DNA of 64,000 nt from positions 3,596,001 through 3,660,000 of the forward strand of contig JAXRKN010000040.1 of NCBI GenBank assembly GCA_038502055.1. Direction: 5' to 3'. The notes below the pieces were generated by a model. It did not search any database. It saw nothing but the letters and a program-made list of their open reading frames with translations, and was not told the origin of the DNA. Shown piece by piece: positions 1-9,830 of this stretch. Each line of letters starts with the position of its first letter. Positions within the stretch are counted from its first letter, which is position 1. The position numbers and the translations under genes were made by a program. This DNA is from Tanytarsus gracilentus. Its lineage: Eukaryota > Arthropoda > Insecta > Diptera > Chironomidae.

Positions 1-364
1 TTTCTGGAGAATGGTTTCTGGAGAATTTCTCCAGAATATTTTTCTGCAGAATGGTTTCTGGAGAATTTCTCGAGAGTTAAAGGTCGTCAAAAATTCATGA
101 AAAATTATGTGGAAAATACTGTCAATTTGATTTTTCCATGAAATTTTCTATAGAATTTATTATTTTTTAAATTTAATTTTATAATTAAACTATCACATTT
201 AAAATTCATCAACTTAAAAAAATAATCATCAAATAAAAGACTGTATGTCACAGAGCGTACATATTTTTATGTTTACTTTTGAAGATTTTTTCTCTTAATT
301 TTCCACCAAATTATTCATCAATTTTCTGGTCAAATTAAATAGAATAAATTTTCACTTGTAAAAC

Positions 365-451
365 TGTTGATGGTTTCTTTTTGTAAAAGGGATAAATGAG
401 TGGGAAGAGGTTAAAATTGTTGACGACTTCTTTTTGTAAAAGAGATAAATT
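365..451 (+). repeat. Two direct copies of a 34-bp unit, 53 bp apart
   Basis: 365-398 and 418-451 both read TGTTGA, then TTCTTTTTGTAAAAG, then GATAAAT, with four or five mismatches. This looks like a local tandem duplication inside the centre of the fold-back element. Confidence 0.55.
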
Positions 452-475
452 TCATATCAAGGGGTGAGAAGCTTG

Positions 476-532
476 CAGGTATTTCGCAGGTACTCGCAGG
501 TATTTTGCAGGTACTCTCAGGTATTGCAGGTA
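476..532 (+). repeat. Six CAGGTA motifs in a 57-bp array
   Basis: CAGGTA starts at 476, 487, 497, 508, 518 and 527, alternating CAGGTAT and CAGGTAC. The spacing of 9-11 bp is close to one DNA helical turn. Confidence 0.75.
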
Positions 533-740
533 CTTTATTCTCTTTGTATACCTTACGTATATTTTCTCTAACCTAATAACTTCAAATTCACGATTTTTGC
601 TTAATTTTGACAGTATTTTCCGCACATTTTTCCATAGAATTTTTAAGAAAATATATTTTGCCGGATCGATGACCAAGTCTCTAATTTTTCATAAAAAATT
701 ATGTTACGAAATTTAAAAAAAAATTCTGAAGAAGAGATTT

Positions 741-1170
741 TATTCTCCAGAATTTCTGGATAAAAAATATTCTGGAGAAATTCTCCAGAAACCGTTCTCC
801 AGAAATTCTGCAGAAAAATATTCTGGAGAAATTCTCCAGAAACCATTCTGCAGAAATTCTGGAGAAAAATATTCTGGAGAAATTCTCCAGAAACCGTTCT
901 CCAGAAATTCTGCAGAAAAATATTCTGGAGAAATTCTCCAGAAATCATTCTCCAGAAATTCTCCAGAAAAAATATTCTCCAGAATTTCTCCAGAAAATGT
1001 TCTCCAGAAATTCTGGAGAAAAAAAATTCTGGAGAAATTTCTCCAGAAAACATTCTCCAGAATTTCTGCAGAAAAAAATTCTCCAGAAATTCTGTTAGTT
1101 TCTCCAGAAATTCTGGAGAATTCTCCAGAAAATTCTCCAGAATTCTCCAGAAAATTCTCCAGAAATTCTG
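741..1170. repeat. Tandem 51-bp palindromic repeat array
   Basis: The block beginning ATATTCTGGAGAAATTCTCC restarts near 768, 818, 869 and 920, giving a period of about 51 bp. Each unit contains the palindromes TTCTGGAGAA and TTCTCCAGAA, so single strands could form nested hairpins. After about 960 the copies degenerate into shorter CTCCAGAAATTCTGGAG pieces up to 1170. Confidence 0.8.
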
Positions 1171-1172
1171 TA

Positions 1173-2131
1173 CTTTCCCTGGCCTACACCCAAAAATATA
1201 CAGTGGTTGGAATTTTTTTTCACTTGTATAGAAATAAAAATTCCAACACCTGTTTTATCATTAAAATTAAAAACAATTCATGTTATCAGAGAGGAAATTT
1301 CTCACTCAAAATATTATAGGGGTATACACACGCCACAATACACATTCTCGGGGATTTCCTACTAAAAAATATCACACACATCTCACATGCAACTAAATGA
1401 AGGTCATTGATATACTTTTTCACTGAAATCGACGAGAAAATAATATTCTCTCTCGCGACTTGTCGTGCCTACATTTCAAATAAATTCCCCGAAATTTTCA
1501 ATGAACAAAATGACTTTTTTGCGCTTAATTTATAGAGCGACACAGCTTAAAAAATTTCGCTAGAAGTCTGACATTATCACATGTGTCAATAGTTAATCGG
1601 AACAATATTACTCTGTTGAAATTCTACATTGAGCTATTATAATTATGTAATTTAGTTCGAGTGAATTCTATTATGATGCCTATAGAATTTTCGTACCCAC
1701 ATAGTAGGTCAATAACATTATCAACGTCATCCGAAAATGATTCTAATGAATCATAAAAAATCTTCGTGATTTGTATAGTGGTGTTTGCGCATGTTGACTT
1801 GCCGAAAAAAATGCCGATTCATGATGAAACCAAATGATTCTAATGAATTTAAACATTGCAAACACGTTTTAAGCTTCGGTCATGCCATAAGACAATGCAA
1901 CAATAACATCATTAATAATTTTAATAAAATGCGAAGAGAGTCATAAGAAGATGATGGAAAAACACCACGGAAATTAGCAATCGAATACCTTTTGGGGATT
2001 TTTCTAGCAAGTATTATTGTTTTTGTTTCACCACAACTGACTATCAGCAGCAACCGTCCTCTCTCGTTTCCTCTCTGTTTTGATTTAAAATTGAGCATTG
2101 AGCGGATTTTGTGGCGATATTTCTCGTTTTC
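1173..2131. other. Intergenic stretch, no gene seen
   Basis: AT-rich spacer between the fold-back element and the first GADD45 promoter. The reading frames across it are short and have no family resemblance. Upstream control DNA of the GADD45 gene is expected here, but I can name no specific site. Confidence 0.5.
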
Positions 2132-2168
2132 TATAAATACCGGTACATTTCGCTCTCTCGGATCATTC
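2132..2168 (+). promoter_or_regulatory. Core promoter of GADD45 copy 1 (TATA + initiator)
   Basis: TATAAATA at 2132-2139 is followed by TCATTC at 2163-2168, an arthropod-type initiator. The first T of TATA to the initiator A is 33 bp. This predicts a 5' UTR of about 143 nt before the ATG at 2308. Copies 2 and 3 have the same arrangement. Confidence 0.65.
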
Positions 2169-2307
2169 AAAAACTAAAATTTGAACAGTCAAGAGCTTAA
2201 AAAAAGCGATAAAATAAAATAAATTAAAGTGAAACAATTTCATAATTACTTGAAAAAATAATTGAGTCTATTGAAAGTGACAAAACAAAAAAGAAAACAA
2301 TTAAAAA

Positions 2308-2871
2308 ATGGTGAAAGACTTTAATAAATCTTTATCAAATACCTCAACAACATCCGTTGAATCTGGAATCTTCGATATCGACTACGAGCCTGATGATGTT
2401 GAACTTGAGACAACAAAATATCAATTGCCGATCGGTGAAACAGTAAAAGAAATTTTAAAAGAAGCCAACCATGAATCAAGATTAATTTGTGGCTGGAAAA
2501 GTGCAATTAATTATCTCAACGAGACTGAATATCCTGAGCATTCTCTCTTCTTCTTTCTTGTGCCGAGCACGAAAAGTAACGACTGCATTTCACACATTCA
2601 AGAGGTCATGATGAAAGCCTTTTGTCTCGACAACGATATCTATGTCATTCAACTTGACAGCGTGGATAAAATAAATGCAATTTTGGGAAGTGACAAAAAT
2701 GAAAATCATAAATGTGCCCTTGTACAAAGATCATCAATTCTTAAATGTCAAAATCAAGATGATTTAATCGATCTCGATGAATTTAATGAGCTTGAAAATG
2801 CACTCATTGACTACTGTGAAGAGTTTTGGGCAGAACCAGTTCAACCAATTATTCGATTGCCTGAAAAATGA
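2308..2871 (+). CDS. GADD45-family stress protein, copy 1
   Basis: Single-exon frame of 187 residues. GADD45 proteins are small acidic adaptors with an L7Ae/L30e-like fold that bind MAP3Ks, PCNA or cyclin-dependent kinases in stress and DNA-damage responses. Family features seen here: GETVKEILKEA and RLICGWKSAINYLNE near residues 50-72, SLFFFLVPS at about 78-86, the core MKAFCLDNDIYVIQLDSVDK at about 100-119, CALVQRS, and the C-terminal block FWAEPVQPIIRLPEK. A Ser/Thr-rich N-terminal extension beginning MVKDFNKSLS is shared with copy 2 only. The start is the first ATG after a TATA/initiator promoter. Fly gadd45 is slightly shorter (about 160 residues). Family assignment is firm; the exact cellular role is inferred. 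Confidence 0.9.
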   Translation: MVKDFNKSLSNTSTTSVESGIFDIDYEPDDVELETTKYQLPIGETVKEILKEANHESRLICGWKSAINYLNETEYPEHSLFFFLVPSTKSNDCISHIQEVMMKAFCLDNDIYVIQLDSVDKINAILGSDKNENHKCALVQRSSILKCQNQDDLIDLDEFNELENALIDYCEEFWAEPVQPIIRLPEK

Positions 2872-3645
2872 ACCAGAAAAATTTAAGCTTTGAAATTGGT
2901 TTAAATTGAGAAAACCCCAACCGCATAAAACTGCAAGGAGAGAAAAGTTCTCCTAATATGGCATACGTCCTAATGTACTTTGTTGTCTTATACTTGGAAA
3001 TGTATTTTATCGAGATGACACGAAAAGTCTTGGACATGCGAGACAGTGAGAAAAGCTATTCAGATTATTTCCGATTTAAGATCAAGGAAATTGTGTCTAG
3101 CTGCGTTACTAAAGAAATGAAAATAAAAATTTAATGACATTTTTCGAAATTGAAAATCTTTGTTTTTTTTTATTTTACGACGCACTTGAATCATTGTTCG
3201 CCTTACAGATGTTCTGCGTCTTATCAGAAAAAAAGGCAATGAATTGGGTTGAGAAAGGAAATTTTAGTTCTTATCAGATGTAATTGAACGCAATTTATTT
3301 TATTGATCAGCGGAACTAGATATCCTGGATATCGAAATGAATTATTTCTAAAAGCGCAAAGTCGCAGTGCCGAGAGTAAATGCTTGATTTTTTGGACTCC
3401 TACGTCACATCTTATTTACTCCTATGGTATATATATGAGTGCGAGTACTAGCGAGCCTCTTTTTTCACACACGTCAATGGTTTCGCCTTTGTATTTTTTG
3501 TTGTTTTGCGTACAACAAGTTTTGTTTTTGTCAATTAAAACTTTTATTGGGATGTTTTTTTGACACAATCTGTGAAACTTCTCCATCGAATCTAATTTAA
3601 TTAAGTTTCAAAGAACAACAAATTTCTGTTGTAGAGTTAAAAATT
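2872..3645. other. Spacer between GADD45 copy 1 and the ATRIP-like gene
   Basis: Convergent 3' ends. AATAAA at 3122-3127 is a plausible poly(A) signal for copy 1, about 250 nt after its stop. The open frame at 3303-3563 has no recognisable content and is rejected as a gene. Confidence 0.5.
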
Positions 3646-6104
3646 TTATTCAATATCCAATTTTTTGATCATTTGCAAGGACATGTCATAGATTTGATTC
3701 GTAAGCTTCTCCTTTTCTGGGTCATTTTTATTGGATTGACGATTTGAATATTGCTCACTTTTTTTTGCTTCCAAATTCAATTCCTCGAGATTTTTCTTTA
3801 ATATATTTTCTACCTGCAAATTGGTGTTGTTTCCAAAGTAGAATTCGTAAGCGTTAATTCTCTGTCCATCACTCTCATCATAGATATCCCCGTATTTTAA
3901 CGTAATATAAATGGAACTTAATTTGTTAAGGATGAAAGCGCAATCCGGAAAACTTTTCGATTCTCGAGCGTGTTTCAATAAGAAGCTTAAAGATGTCACG
4001 AGAGATATTGCTGCTGTTTTAATTTGATACTTGTACTTGTTAAAATTCACACTACGATGCTCGAAAAGGATAGCGTTTACCGTTACAAGACTGCAAATCA
4101 GTCCATACAAGCATTGACAAGTATCCGGTGAATCAAATTTATGCTTTGAGAGAAGGCACTTCATAAAGCTTCCATGCAGAATGAATTTATGTGCGAGAAT
4201 ATTGAGTTTCTCCGTCAGTTTGAAGAGTAATTCAACTCGATGTTTAGGAACTTTCTCATATTGCGGAAATGCGTGTACGATGAGTAAAAATAGAATTTGC
4301 AATTCACAACCACCGAGCGGTATTTGAAGAAGATGGTAGATCTTTGATTTTTTTGTGTGTTCTGCTGGATAATTCTTGCACAGTTTTGGAAAGAGTCTTT
4401 CACGATTCGACGATTTTGCAATATTAATTACAAATTCCGTCAATTTTATAAGAATTTCAGCATTGTTGAGTGTGATTGCGAGGATGCTGTTGAGAAATTT
4501 TGCGAGAGTCTCGTCAATTACGCTGTAATCGTCAAATTTGCAGTAATATTTAGAAATGCTGCATCCGAGTGTCGCAAGTCCATGTACAATTCCACTGTAC
4601 TCGAAAAATTTTCTCGATGGAATGATGAATTTGATTATAGTGTCCGAAAACAATCCCAGTAATGTGATAGGCACAACATTCTCATCTCCATTATTGAAAT
4701 TACACAGCGTCGACACATCAACTTTTGCAATCATTTCGCTTAAGTTTCGGGACTCGCGTGCAAGAACTGCCACCATTCCAATCAATCTAATTTTAGCGGC
4801 CTGTTGCTTATTTTCCAGCCCCAGCATTTGTTCACTTTCAGAAGTCATAAAGTTTTTAAACTCAGATTTTTTCGATGGTAGCGATCGCTGGTCATGATTA
4901 ATTTGATGAGCTAGAAGGGCAGCCTGGCTTGTACGAAAGTCTTCTCGCTTCATAATTATACTTTCCTCTTTCATTTCCTCCTCCTCAATGCATTCGCAAA
5001 TATCGCGAACGATTGTGAAAATTTGTTGAAAGACAAGCCGGCAGGTTTCAATATCTTCCCTTTGAATGGCATCAAGTGGAACAAACTTGTCAATGGTATA
5101 TTGAAGTTCAATGAGATGGTCACAGAGTTTTTTCACCTTTTCAACCTTTTCAAAGTTTGGAGCGAAGAGTTTTGGTGGGCTAATTTTGTCGTTTTGTAAA
5201 GTTATCATCGGAGTGAAAGCAGTGCTTGGCAGCGGCATCTTAAATGAAATTTCTTTCTCTTTTGTCAATTGCTTGTTAGTTGAGCTTGATGTTCTGAGCG
5301 CCGCATTTGTCTCCTTCGTTTTCATCACATTCTGAAGTTGTTGACGAAGACTTTCGACCTCAACCTGAAGATTGTTGTTTACAGGATGTTGTTGACTAAG
5401 TCCAAGAAACTGATTATTTTTCAATTCGTTATTTTCTTTTTCAAGTTGCGCCAATCGATCACGCATTGCATAAACCTCCACGGAATGCTTTGAAATGTCT
5501 TGAGATGATTGCATTTTTTTATCACGTAATTGCTCGGTTAACCGCTTCACTTGTCGCTGCAAGGCGGTGCATTTATTGTTGAGGAATTTTGTTTGAAAAG
5601 GCATTTGTGATTCGCCAAAATTCTCCTTATTTGAGTCCAACTGAGACACTTGTGATGGAAGAGCAGCTGCTGGTTCCTTGAAATTTGTTCGATTCGGCAT
5701 TTGAGTGCTTGCAATCGGCTTTTTACTCTGAAAGTTGACGTATGTCATATCTTCACTATCCGGAACTTGATTTTGCAATCTTTCCTTTTCCAAGATTTCT
5801 TTTTCAACTTGACTAGCATGAACCCACACATCGTCATCATCGGAAGATGAATCCTGAATTGTATTTTGTCCCAACACTTTTTGAATATCAACTTTTTGAA
5901 ATAATCGAGGACTAGGATTTGTCACTGCTCGCTGGAGAGATGTTGTCGGCCGGTCTAAAAATAAATTTTTAAATAAAAAACTTCGATTAAAGTTTTAAAT
6001 CATGTTTTACCATCATTGACTCCCTTTGAATCGGTTCTCATCTTTTTCGACACTTGATGATTAATGACCTCATTATTTGATCGTTTCCAGGATGGTCCAG
6101 ACAT
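3646..6104 (-). CDS. mus304: ATRIP/mus304-like DNA-damage checkpoint protein
   Basis: Two exons on the minus strand, 6104-6011 and 5954-3646, with a 56-bp intron, give 800 residues. ATRIP is the obligate partner of the ATR kinase; it binds RPA-coated single-stranded DNA. Seen here: a basic N-terminus starting MSGPSWKRS, an acidic patch with aromatic residue (DSSSDDDDVW, residues 66-75) like the RPA-binding segment, a coiled coil at about residues 155-240 (QRQVKRLTEQLRDKK), then a long helical C-terminal region of roughly 500 residues. Length and order fit insect mus304 (about 850 residues), but primary conservation of this family is low, so the name is an inference. The poly(A) signal AATAAA (3645-3650) overlaps the TAA stop, implying a very short 3' UTR. 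The gene lies between GADD45 paralogues. Confidence 0.6.
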
Positions 6105-6545
6105 GCTTAATTCTTTATTTATATAGATTATTTTTAAAAAAAAAGTCGTAAAAACAAAAGAAAATCAACAATATTCTTTTCTCAAGATCAATTTTTGGCG
6201 GGAAATTTAAATCTTTTTTAGCCGTTGAGATTATTGACCTGAAAATTCTAATATGTTAATTTAATTAACCCGACACGTTTTTCTGCTCACATTTCATTTA
6301 TTATTTCATCAAAATGTTAAAAAATAATTAACAGAATTGAATACAATTTAATGGTTAATTTATTTTCTACCTATTATCACCATGCGTCAATTAAATTACT
6401 AGTTAAATTACTTTAGACACAGTAAATATGGATCTTCACGATAATCTCGTCTGGTGATAAATATTCTTATCATATTGCGAACTTGCTGTCGCAATTTACA
6501 GATAATTTTCATCAATATTCCACAAAATATTATTTATAGCTAATT
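6105..6545. other. Spacer between the ATRIP-like promoter and the 3' end of GADD45 copy 2
   Basis: AT-rich, no coding content. It should hold the ATRIP-like promoter. I see no convincing TATA box there. Confidence 0.45.
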
Positions 6546-7055
6546 TCAGGTCTCGGGTAATTTAATAATTGGCTGCACGAGCTCATCCCAAAAATCTTCA
6601 CAGTGGTCAATGAGCATTTCTTCAAATGAACTGCAATCGCTTTGATTTTTATTAATTGCATTTGAGCGTTGCACTAAGGCGCATGTCGAGCCTTCGACAT
6701 TTATTAATTTACTTAATTTTTCAGCGCTATCAAGCTGAACGATATATATATCATTTTCAAAGCAAAAAGCCTTCAATAAAATTGTACTCATATGATTTGC
6801 GTGATCTCTAGTGGGTGCCATAAAAAAGAAGAGAGACTCCTCAGGTGCTTCTGCTGTTTCATTTAGATGTTGAATTGAATTTTTTAATCCACAAATGAGT
6901 CGTCCACTTTGATTAGCGTTAATTAGCACCTTTTCAACCATTTCACCAATTGTCATTGACTTCATTTTTTCCTTGAAATCCGGTGTTATATCCATGTCAA
7001 AAATTCCCGACTCCACCGAAGTCGTTGACAATGACTTTGAGTAATCTTTCACCAT
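6546..7055 (-). CDS. GADD45-family stress protein, copy 2
   Basis: Single exon, 169 residues, starting MVKDYSKSLS. Closest to copy 1: both share the N-terminal SVESGIFD segment, then GRLICGLKNSIQHLNE, SLFFFMAP, LLKAFCFENDIYIVQLDSAE, CALVQRSN and FWDELVQPIIKLPET. The frame stays open 45 codons further upstream, but the only possible start there is a GTG (7188-7190). The ATG at 7053-7055 aligns exactly with the start of copy 1, so it is chosen. Fed by its own TATA/initiator promoter at 7230-7266. It probably arose from copy 1 (or the reverse) by local duplication with inversion. Confidence 0.88.
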   Translation of the reverse strand: MVKDYSKSLSTTSVESGIFDMDITPDFKEKMKSMTIGEMVEKVLINANQSGRLICGLKNSIQHLNETAEAPEESLFFFMAPTRDHANHMSTILLKAFCFENDIYIVQLDSAEKLSKLINVEGSTCALVQRSNAINKNQSDCSSFEEMLIDHCEDFWDELVQPIIKLPET

Positions 7056-7229
7056 ATTTTCTGGAGTAGTTAAAAACTTATTGCTTCTTTTTAAAATATT
7101 TGAACAGTTTATTCCTTTTATAGCCAGTTTGAGAAATTTATCTTGATATCTTTTATCGAATATTATGAAATTCACGTTTGGTTCACTCACTTGTGTCTTT
7201 TCTTCTTTACGCTTTGACTCTTGTTTTAT

Positions 7230-7266
7230 GAATGAAGGCGCTTCGAAGCGGAGGGAGCTATATATA
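7230..7266 (-). promoter_or_regulatory. Core promoter of GADD45 copy 2 (TATA + initiator)
   Basis: On the minus strand TATATATA occupies 7266-7259 and TCATTC 7235-7230. The first T of TATA to the initiator A is 33 bp, identical to copy 1. It implies a 5' UTR of about 178 nt to the ATG at 7055. Confidence 0.6.
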
Positions 7267-8121
7267 AACTTTTCTCTCTCGCTCTCTCATTTTCCAATAC
7301 TATGCTTGATAAAGTACAAAGTATAATACATTAAAGTTCTCCAGAATTTTTACACTGCTAATGATTTTACAAAATATTCTTTGACCCGTAAATTTCACCA
7401 CGTTTAATGAAACAACAAAGCATTTAAATTTCACAATTAATTTCACAAAAAGATAAGAAATTTTCAAACTTTAAATGACACCAATTAATACATCGATATC
7501 ACTCTCTTTTCATATTCTTTTAAAAAAGTTCAATCACCACTTGGCAACCAATTTCATAATGTTCACGGTTTATTTAGAGCATCAATCACAAGGTCGGTCA
7601 CACCTCTCATATTCCGCTAATATACAATCTGATAAGACCGATAAGTGAGAAATGAAAAAAATCATTATCATTAAAGCTATTTGGAGTAATTAACACGTGA
7701 TAAGTCATTGTGTGAAGTTTAAGTTTCAACCGCAAAATTGGAGAGACAGAGAGAGAAAATAAAGAAGAAGGTTCACGATGAATCATCAACGCAGACAAGT
7801 GCTCTGAAAATGTTTAAATTAGTTTCATGAGAAAATGTAGAGATTTAAAGACGGGGGTTTTACTACAAATTGCAAGGTGTGAGTAATAATTTTTTATCGA
7901 TTTTATTTTTAGCCTAGTTCAATACTGAAAATATTCACATGATTTTTTCTTATCATATCAACCGTATTATAATGGCTAGGCACACTTTAGCTTGCTCATG
8001 AGATTCTAAGCTCGTGATTCATGCACATGGCACCTTTGTTTTTGTTGATAGTGTTATCACTCATAATGTTGACAGTTTCCATCAAAAAATTATTATAACA
8101 TTCGCGTGATTAAAGGCTTTT
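7267..8121. other. Intergenic stretch between GADD45 copies 2 and 3
   Basis: No gene seen. It contains the upstream control DNA of copy 2 and the 3' flank of copy 3. A single TTCTCCAGAATTTTT at 7337-7351 resembles the fold-back repeat at the left end, but one short match could be chance. Confidence 0.4.
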
Positions 8122-8589
8122 TCATTTTTCTGGCAAGCGAATTGTCGAGTGCTCTGAATCATCCCAATGGTCGTCGCAGAAGTTGATAATTTTACGCTCG
8201 ATTTTTGTCATTTGAAAATCTTCATCGAGAAAGCTTCCCTCGCAGTCACTGTCGCCCGATGGGTTTGCATAAATTAATGCACACGATTCAATCACGGACG
8301 ATTCCATAATGCGAGATAATTTGGCAGCACTGTCGATATGAATTATGTGTATGTCATTTTCGAAACAGTAAGCTTGAAGGAGAACTTCTTGCATGTGAGT
8401 CGCATAATCTCCAGACTTTGGTGGTGCAATGAGACAAAATAACGGGGAACTTGAACTTTCCTTTGATAAACATCTCACAACTTGGGGTAATCCCAAAAAA
8501 GCTCTTTTCTCAATTTTAGCCTGAATCAAAGCTTTTTTTATCAAATTTGCCATCATTGTTTGGTCAACTCTTTCACTCGTGATCACCAT
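8122..8589 (-). CDS. GADD45-family stress protein, copy 3
   Basis: Single exon, 155 residues, ATG at 8587-8589 (MVITSERVD). A frame extension to 8598 would start on TTG and is not used. Family blocks: MANLIKKALIQAKIEKRAFLG, SPLFCLIAPPKSGDYATHMQ, VLLQAYCFENDIHIIHIDSA, SCALIYANPS, an acidic stretch, then FCDDHWDDSEHSTIRLPEK. It lacks the Ser/Thr-rich N-terminal extension of copies 1 and 2, and its core is nearer the length of single-copy insect gadd45, so it may be the ancestral type (inference). Own TATA/initiator promoter at 8636-8673. Confidence 0.88.
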   Translation of the reverse strand: MVITSERVDQTMMANLIKKALIQAKIEKRAFLGLPQVVRCLSKESSSSPLFCLIAPPKSGDYATHMQEVLLQAYCFENDIHIIHIDSAAKLSRIMESSVIESCALIYANPSGDSDCEGSFLDEDFQMTKIERKIINFCDDHWDDSEHSTIRLPEK

Positions 8590-8635
8590 GATATTCAATT
8601 TTTTTTACTTCTTCTCACTTTAAATGTTTGTATTT

Positions 8636-8673
8636 GAATGAGTGAAGCGGACAAGAGCCGGTTTTAATTTATA
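8636..8673 (-). promoter_or_regulatory. Core promoter of GADD45 copy 3 (TATA + initiator)
   Basis: Minus-strand TATAAA at 8673-8668 and TCATTC at 8641-8636, with 34 bp between the first T of TATA and the initiator A. About 80 bp further upstream is the palindrome TTTCGCGAAA (8755-8764), an E2F-like sequence. The latter is only a candidate. Confidence 0.6.
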
Positions 8674-9253
8674 CCAGCAACACATACAAACAACCATTCA
8701 CCGGTCACTTGCTGTTCTCTCATTTTCACATGAAAATTTGCCTCTCTTATTTTCTTTCGCGAAAAACTGTCACAAAATAAAAATAAAAAGTTTTTCTTTA
8801 GTTTCTTTTCGCTTGAAAATGTCAGCGTGTGTGAAAATTTCAGTGGAAACCCATTAAATAAGAAGCTGACTTGGTTGATGATCTCTTGAAAATTATTTTT
8901 TATGTTTTTATGTTGGCAAGATAAAGCATGGACTTTCCCGAAAGTAAAAAAAATATCTTAGTCATTTTGGCAAGATCTCAAAAAATAAAATAAAATCGTT
9001 TAAAATTTATTACGAGAACGTGAAAATACTAGGAACAACACTTTTAAAAACATTCGAAGAAATATAAAATTGAGCGTGAAAAAAGAGGGCATTCATCGAT
9101 GTATATCAGGTGTCATTATCATGATATAATCTGAATCGCCACGCTTCGAAAAATTGTTTTATGTCATCTGATTCCCTTTAAAGAATTTTATTATCAAACA
9201 TGTAGTAAGTAAAGGCACAAAATAAAAAATTTCTTTAGTGCGCTTTCATGCAT
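8674..9253. other. Intergenic stretch upstream of GADD45 copy 3
   Basis: No coding content. Holds upstream control DNA of copy 3 and the 3' flank of the CaMKII-hub gene, including a minus-strand AATAAA at 9192-9187, about 65 nt after that gene's stop. Confidence 0.45.
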
Positions 9254-9830
9254 CTAGTTGTAGGGTGTCGTTGAACTTGCATTTCCCATATAACTACGAT
9301 GCAAGTGCATGCAACGCCATTGATTGTTCTTGTGATGCCAAACTCTCGTCTCTTGACTTTGATGCGAATGAGGTTGTCCTTGTCTATGTGAATAGATAAT
9401 AATTTTTAGACGTAATTAATGATGACAGTTTTTTTTGAACGCACTTATCAATGAACTGCGTCAGCCGAACGTAAGCAATACATGCACAATCAGGTCCAAG
9501 AAGATGTACTTTGGGATTCACAATTGTGTTATTTATTGCCTTGTAACCGATAACTAAAAATATTTGGAAAATGTGAATGGCAAAAATTGTAATTTTTTTT
9601 GTTACCGTTATCAAAATAAAATTTATGAAAAGGCATTCCAACAACAACATTTCCGATCGCTTCTGGTTCAAATGCAGTTAATTCAGGGTCACAAATTTTA
9701 GTATAACTTTCATAGTCTCCTCTATTGATAACATCAATAAGGTCTTCAGTAAGCTTCACAATTTCCTCTTTGGTAGCTAAAAGGAAACTATTGAAAGGTC
9801 ACTTTAATTGTTAACTAAGCACTTACTCAT
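9254..9830 (-). CDS. Stand-alone CaMKII association (hub) domain protein, no kinase
   Basis: Four minus-strand coding pieces: 9830-9827 (ATG plus one base), 9776-9606, 9553-9445 and 9383-9254, joined by introns of 50, 52 and 61 bp, give 137 residues. This is the CaMKII oligomerisation domain (NTF2/SnoaL-like fold), normally the last third of calcium/calmodulin kinase II, where it assembles 12-14 subunits. Motifs seen: YTKICDPELTAFEPEAIGN, FHKFYFDN, NPKVHLLGPDCACIAYVRLT, HQSQETRVWHH and WRCMHLHRS. Only about five residues (MTTKE) precede the domain, and no kinase or calmodulin-binding exon is visible for the next kilobase upstream, where serp begins. Mammalian alphaKAP is a comparable kinase-less product but comes from inside the CAMK2A gene. 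A separate full CaMKII gene is presumably elsewhere in the genome. Confidence 0.85.

Larger units (their letters stand above)
1..1172. mobile_element. Fold-back (long inverted repeat) element, left arm truncated by window start
   Basis: Positions 1-78 are the reverse complement of the unit that recurs at about 741-1170 (built from TTCTGGAGAAATTCTCCAGAA with CCATTCTGCAGAAA spacers). Further inward, 107-125 (ATGTGGAAAATACTGTCAA) is matched in inverse orientation by 607-627 with a two-base insertion, so the inverted homology continues past the tandem array. The structure is two inverted arms of short repeats around a unique centre, as in fold-back or MITE-like elements. No transposase frame is visible. 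Target-site duplications cannot be checked because the left end lies outside the window. Confidence 0.6.

Noticed and set aside
643..1053. 136-codon minus-strand frame
   Set aside because: It is a read-through of the 51-bp repeat array; composition follows the repeat, not a protein family.
741..1170. CRISPR-like repeat array
   Set aside because: Repeats are contiguous without unique spacers, and the genome is eukaryotic.
7056..7190. 45-codon N-terminal extension of GADD45 copy 2
   Set aside because: Its only possible start is GTG, and the downstream ATG aligns with copy 1. An upstream exon could still use it, but no acceptor is evident.
9384..9671. Unspliced 95-codon minus-strand frame over the CaMKII-hub gene
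   Set aside because: It reads through two introns; the spliced model restores the full hub domain.
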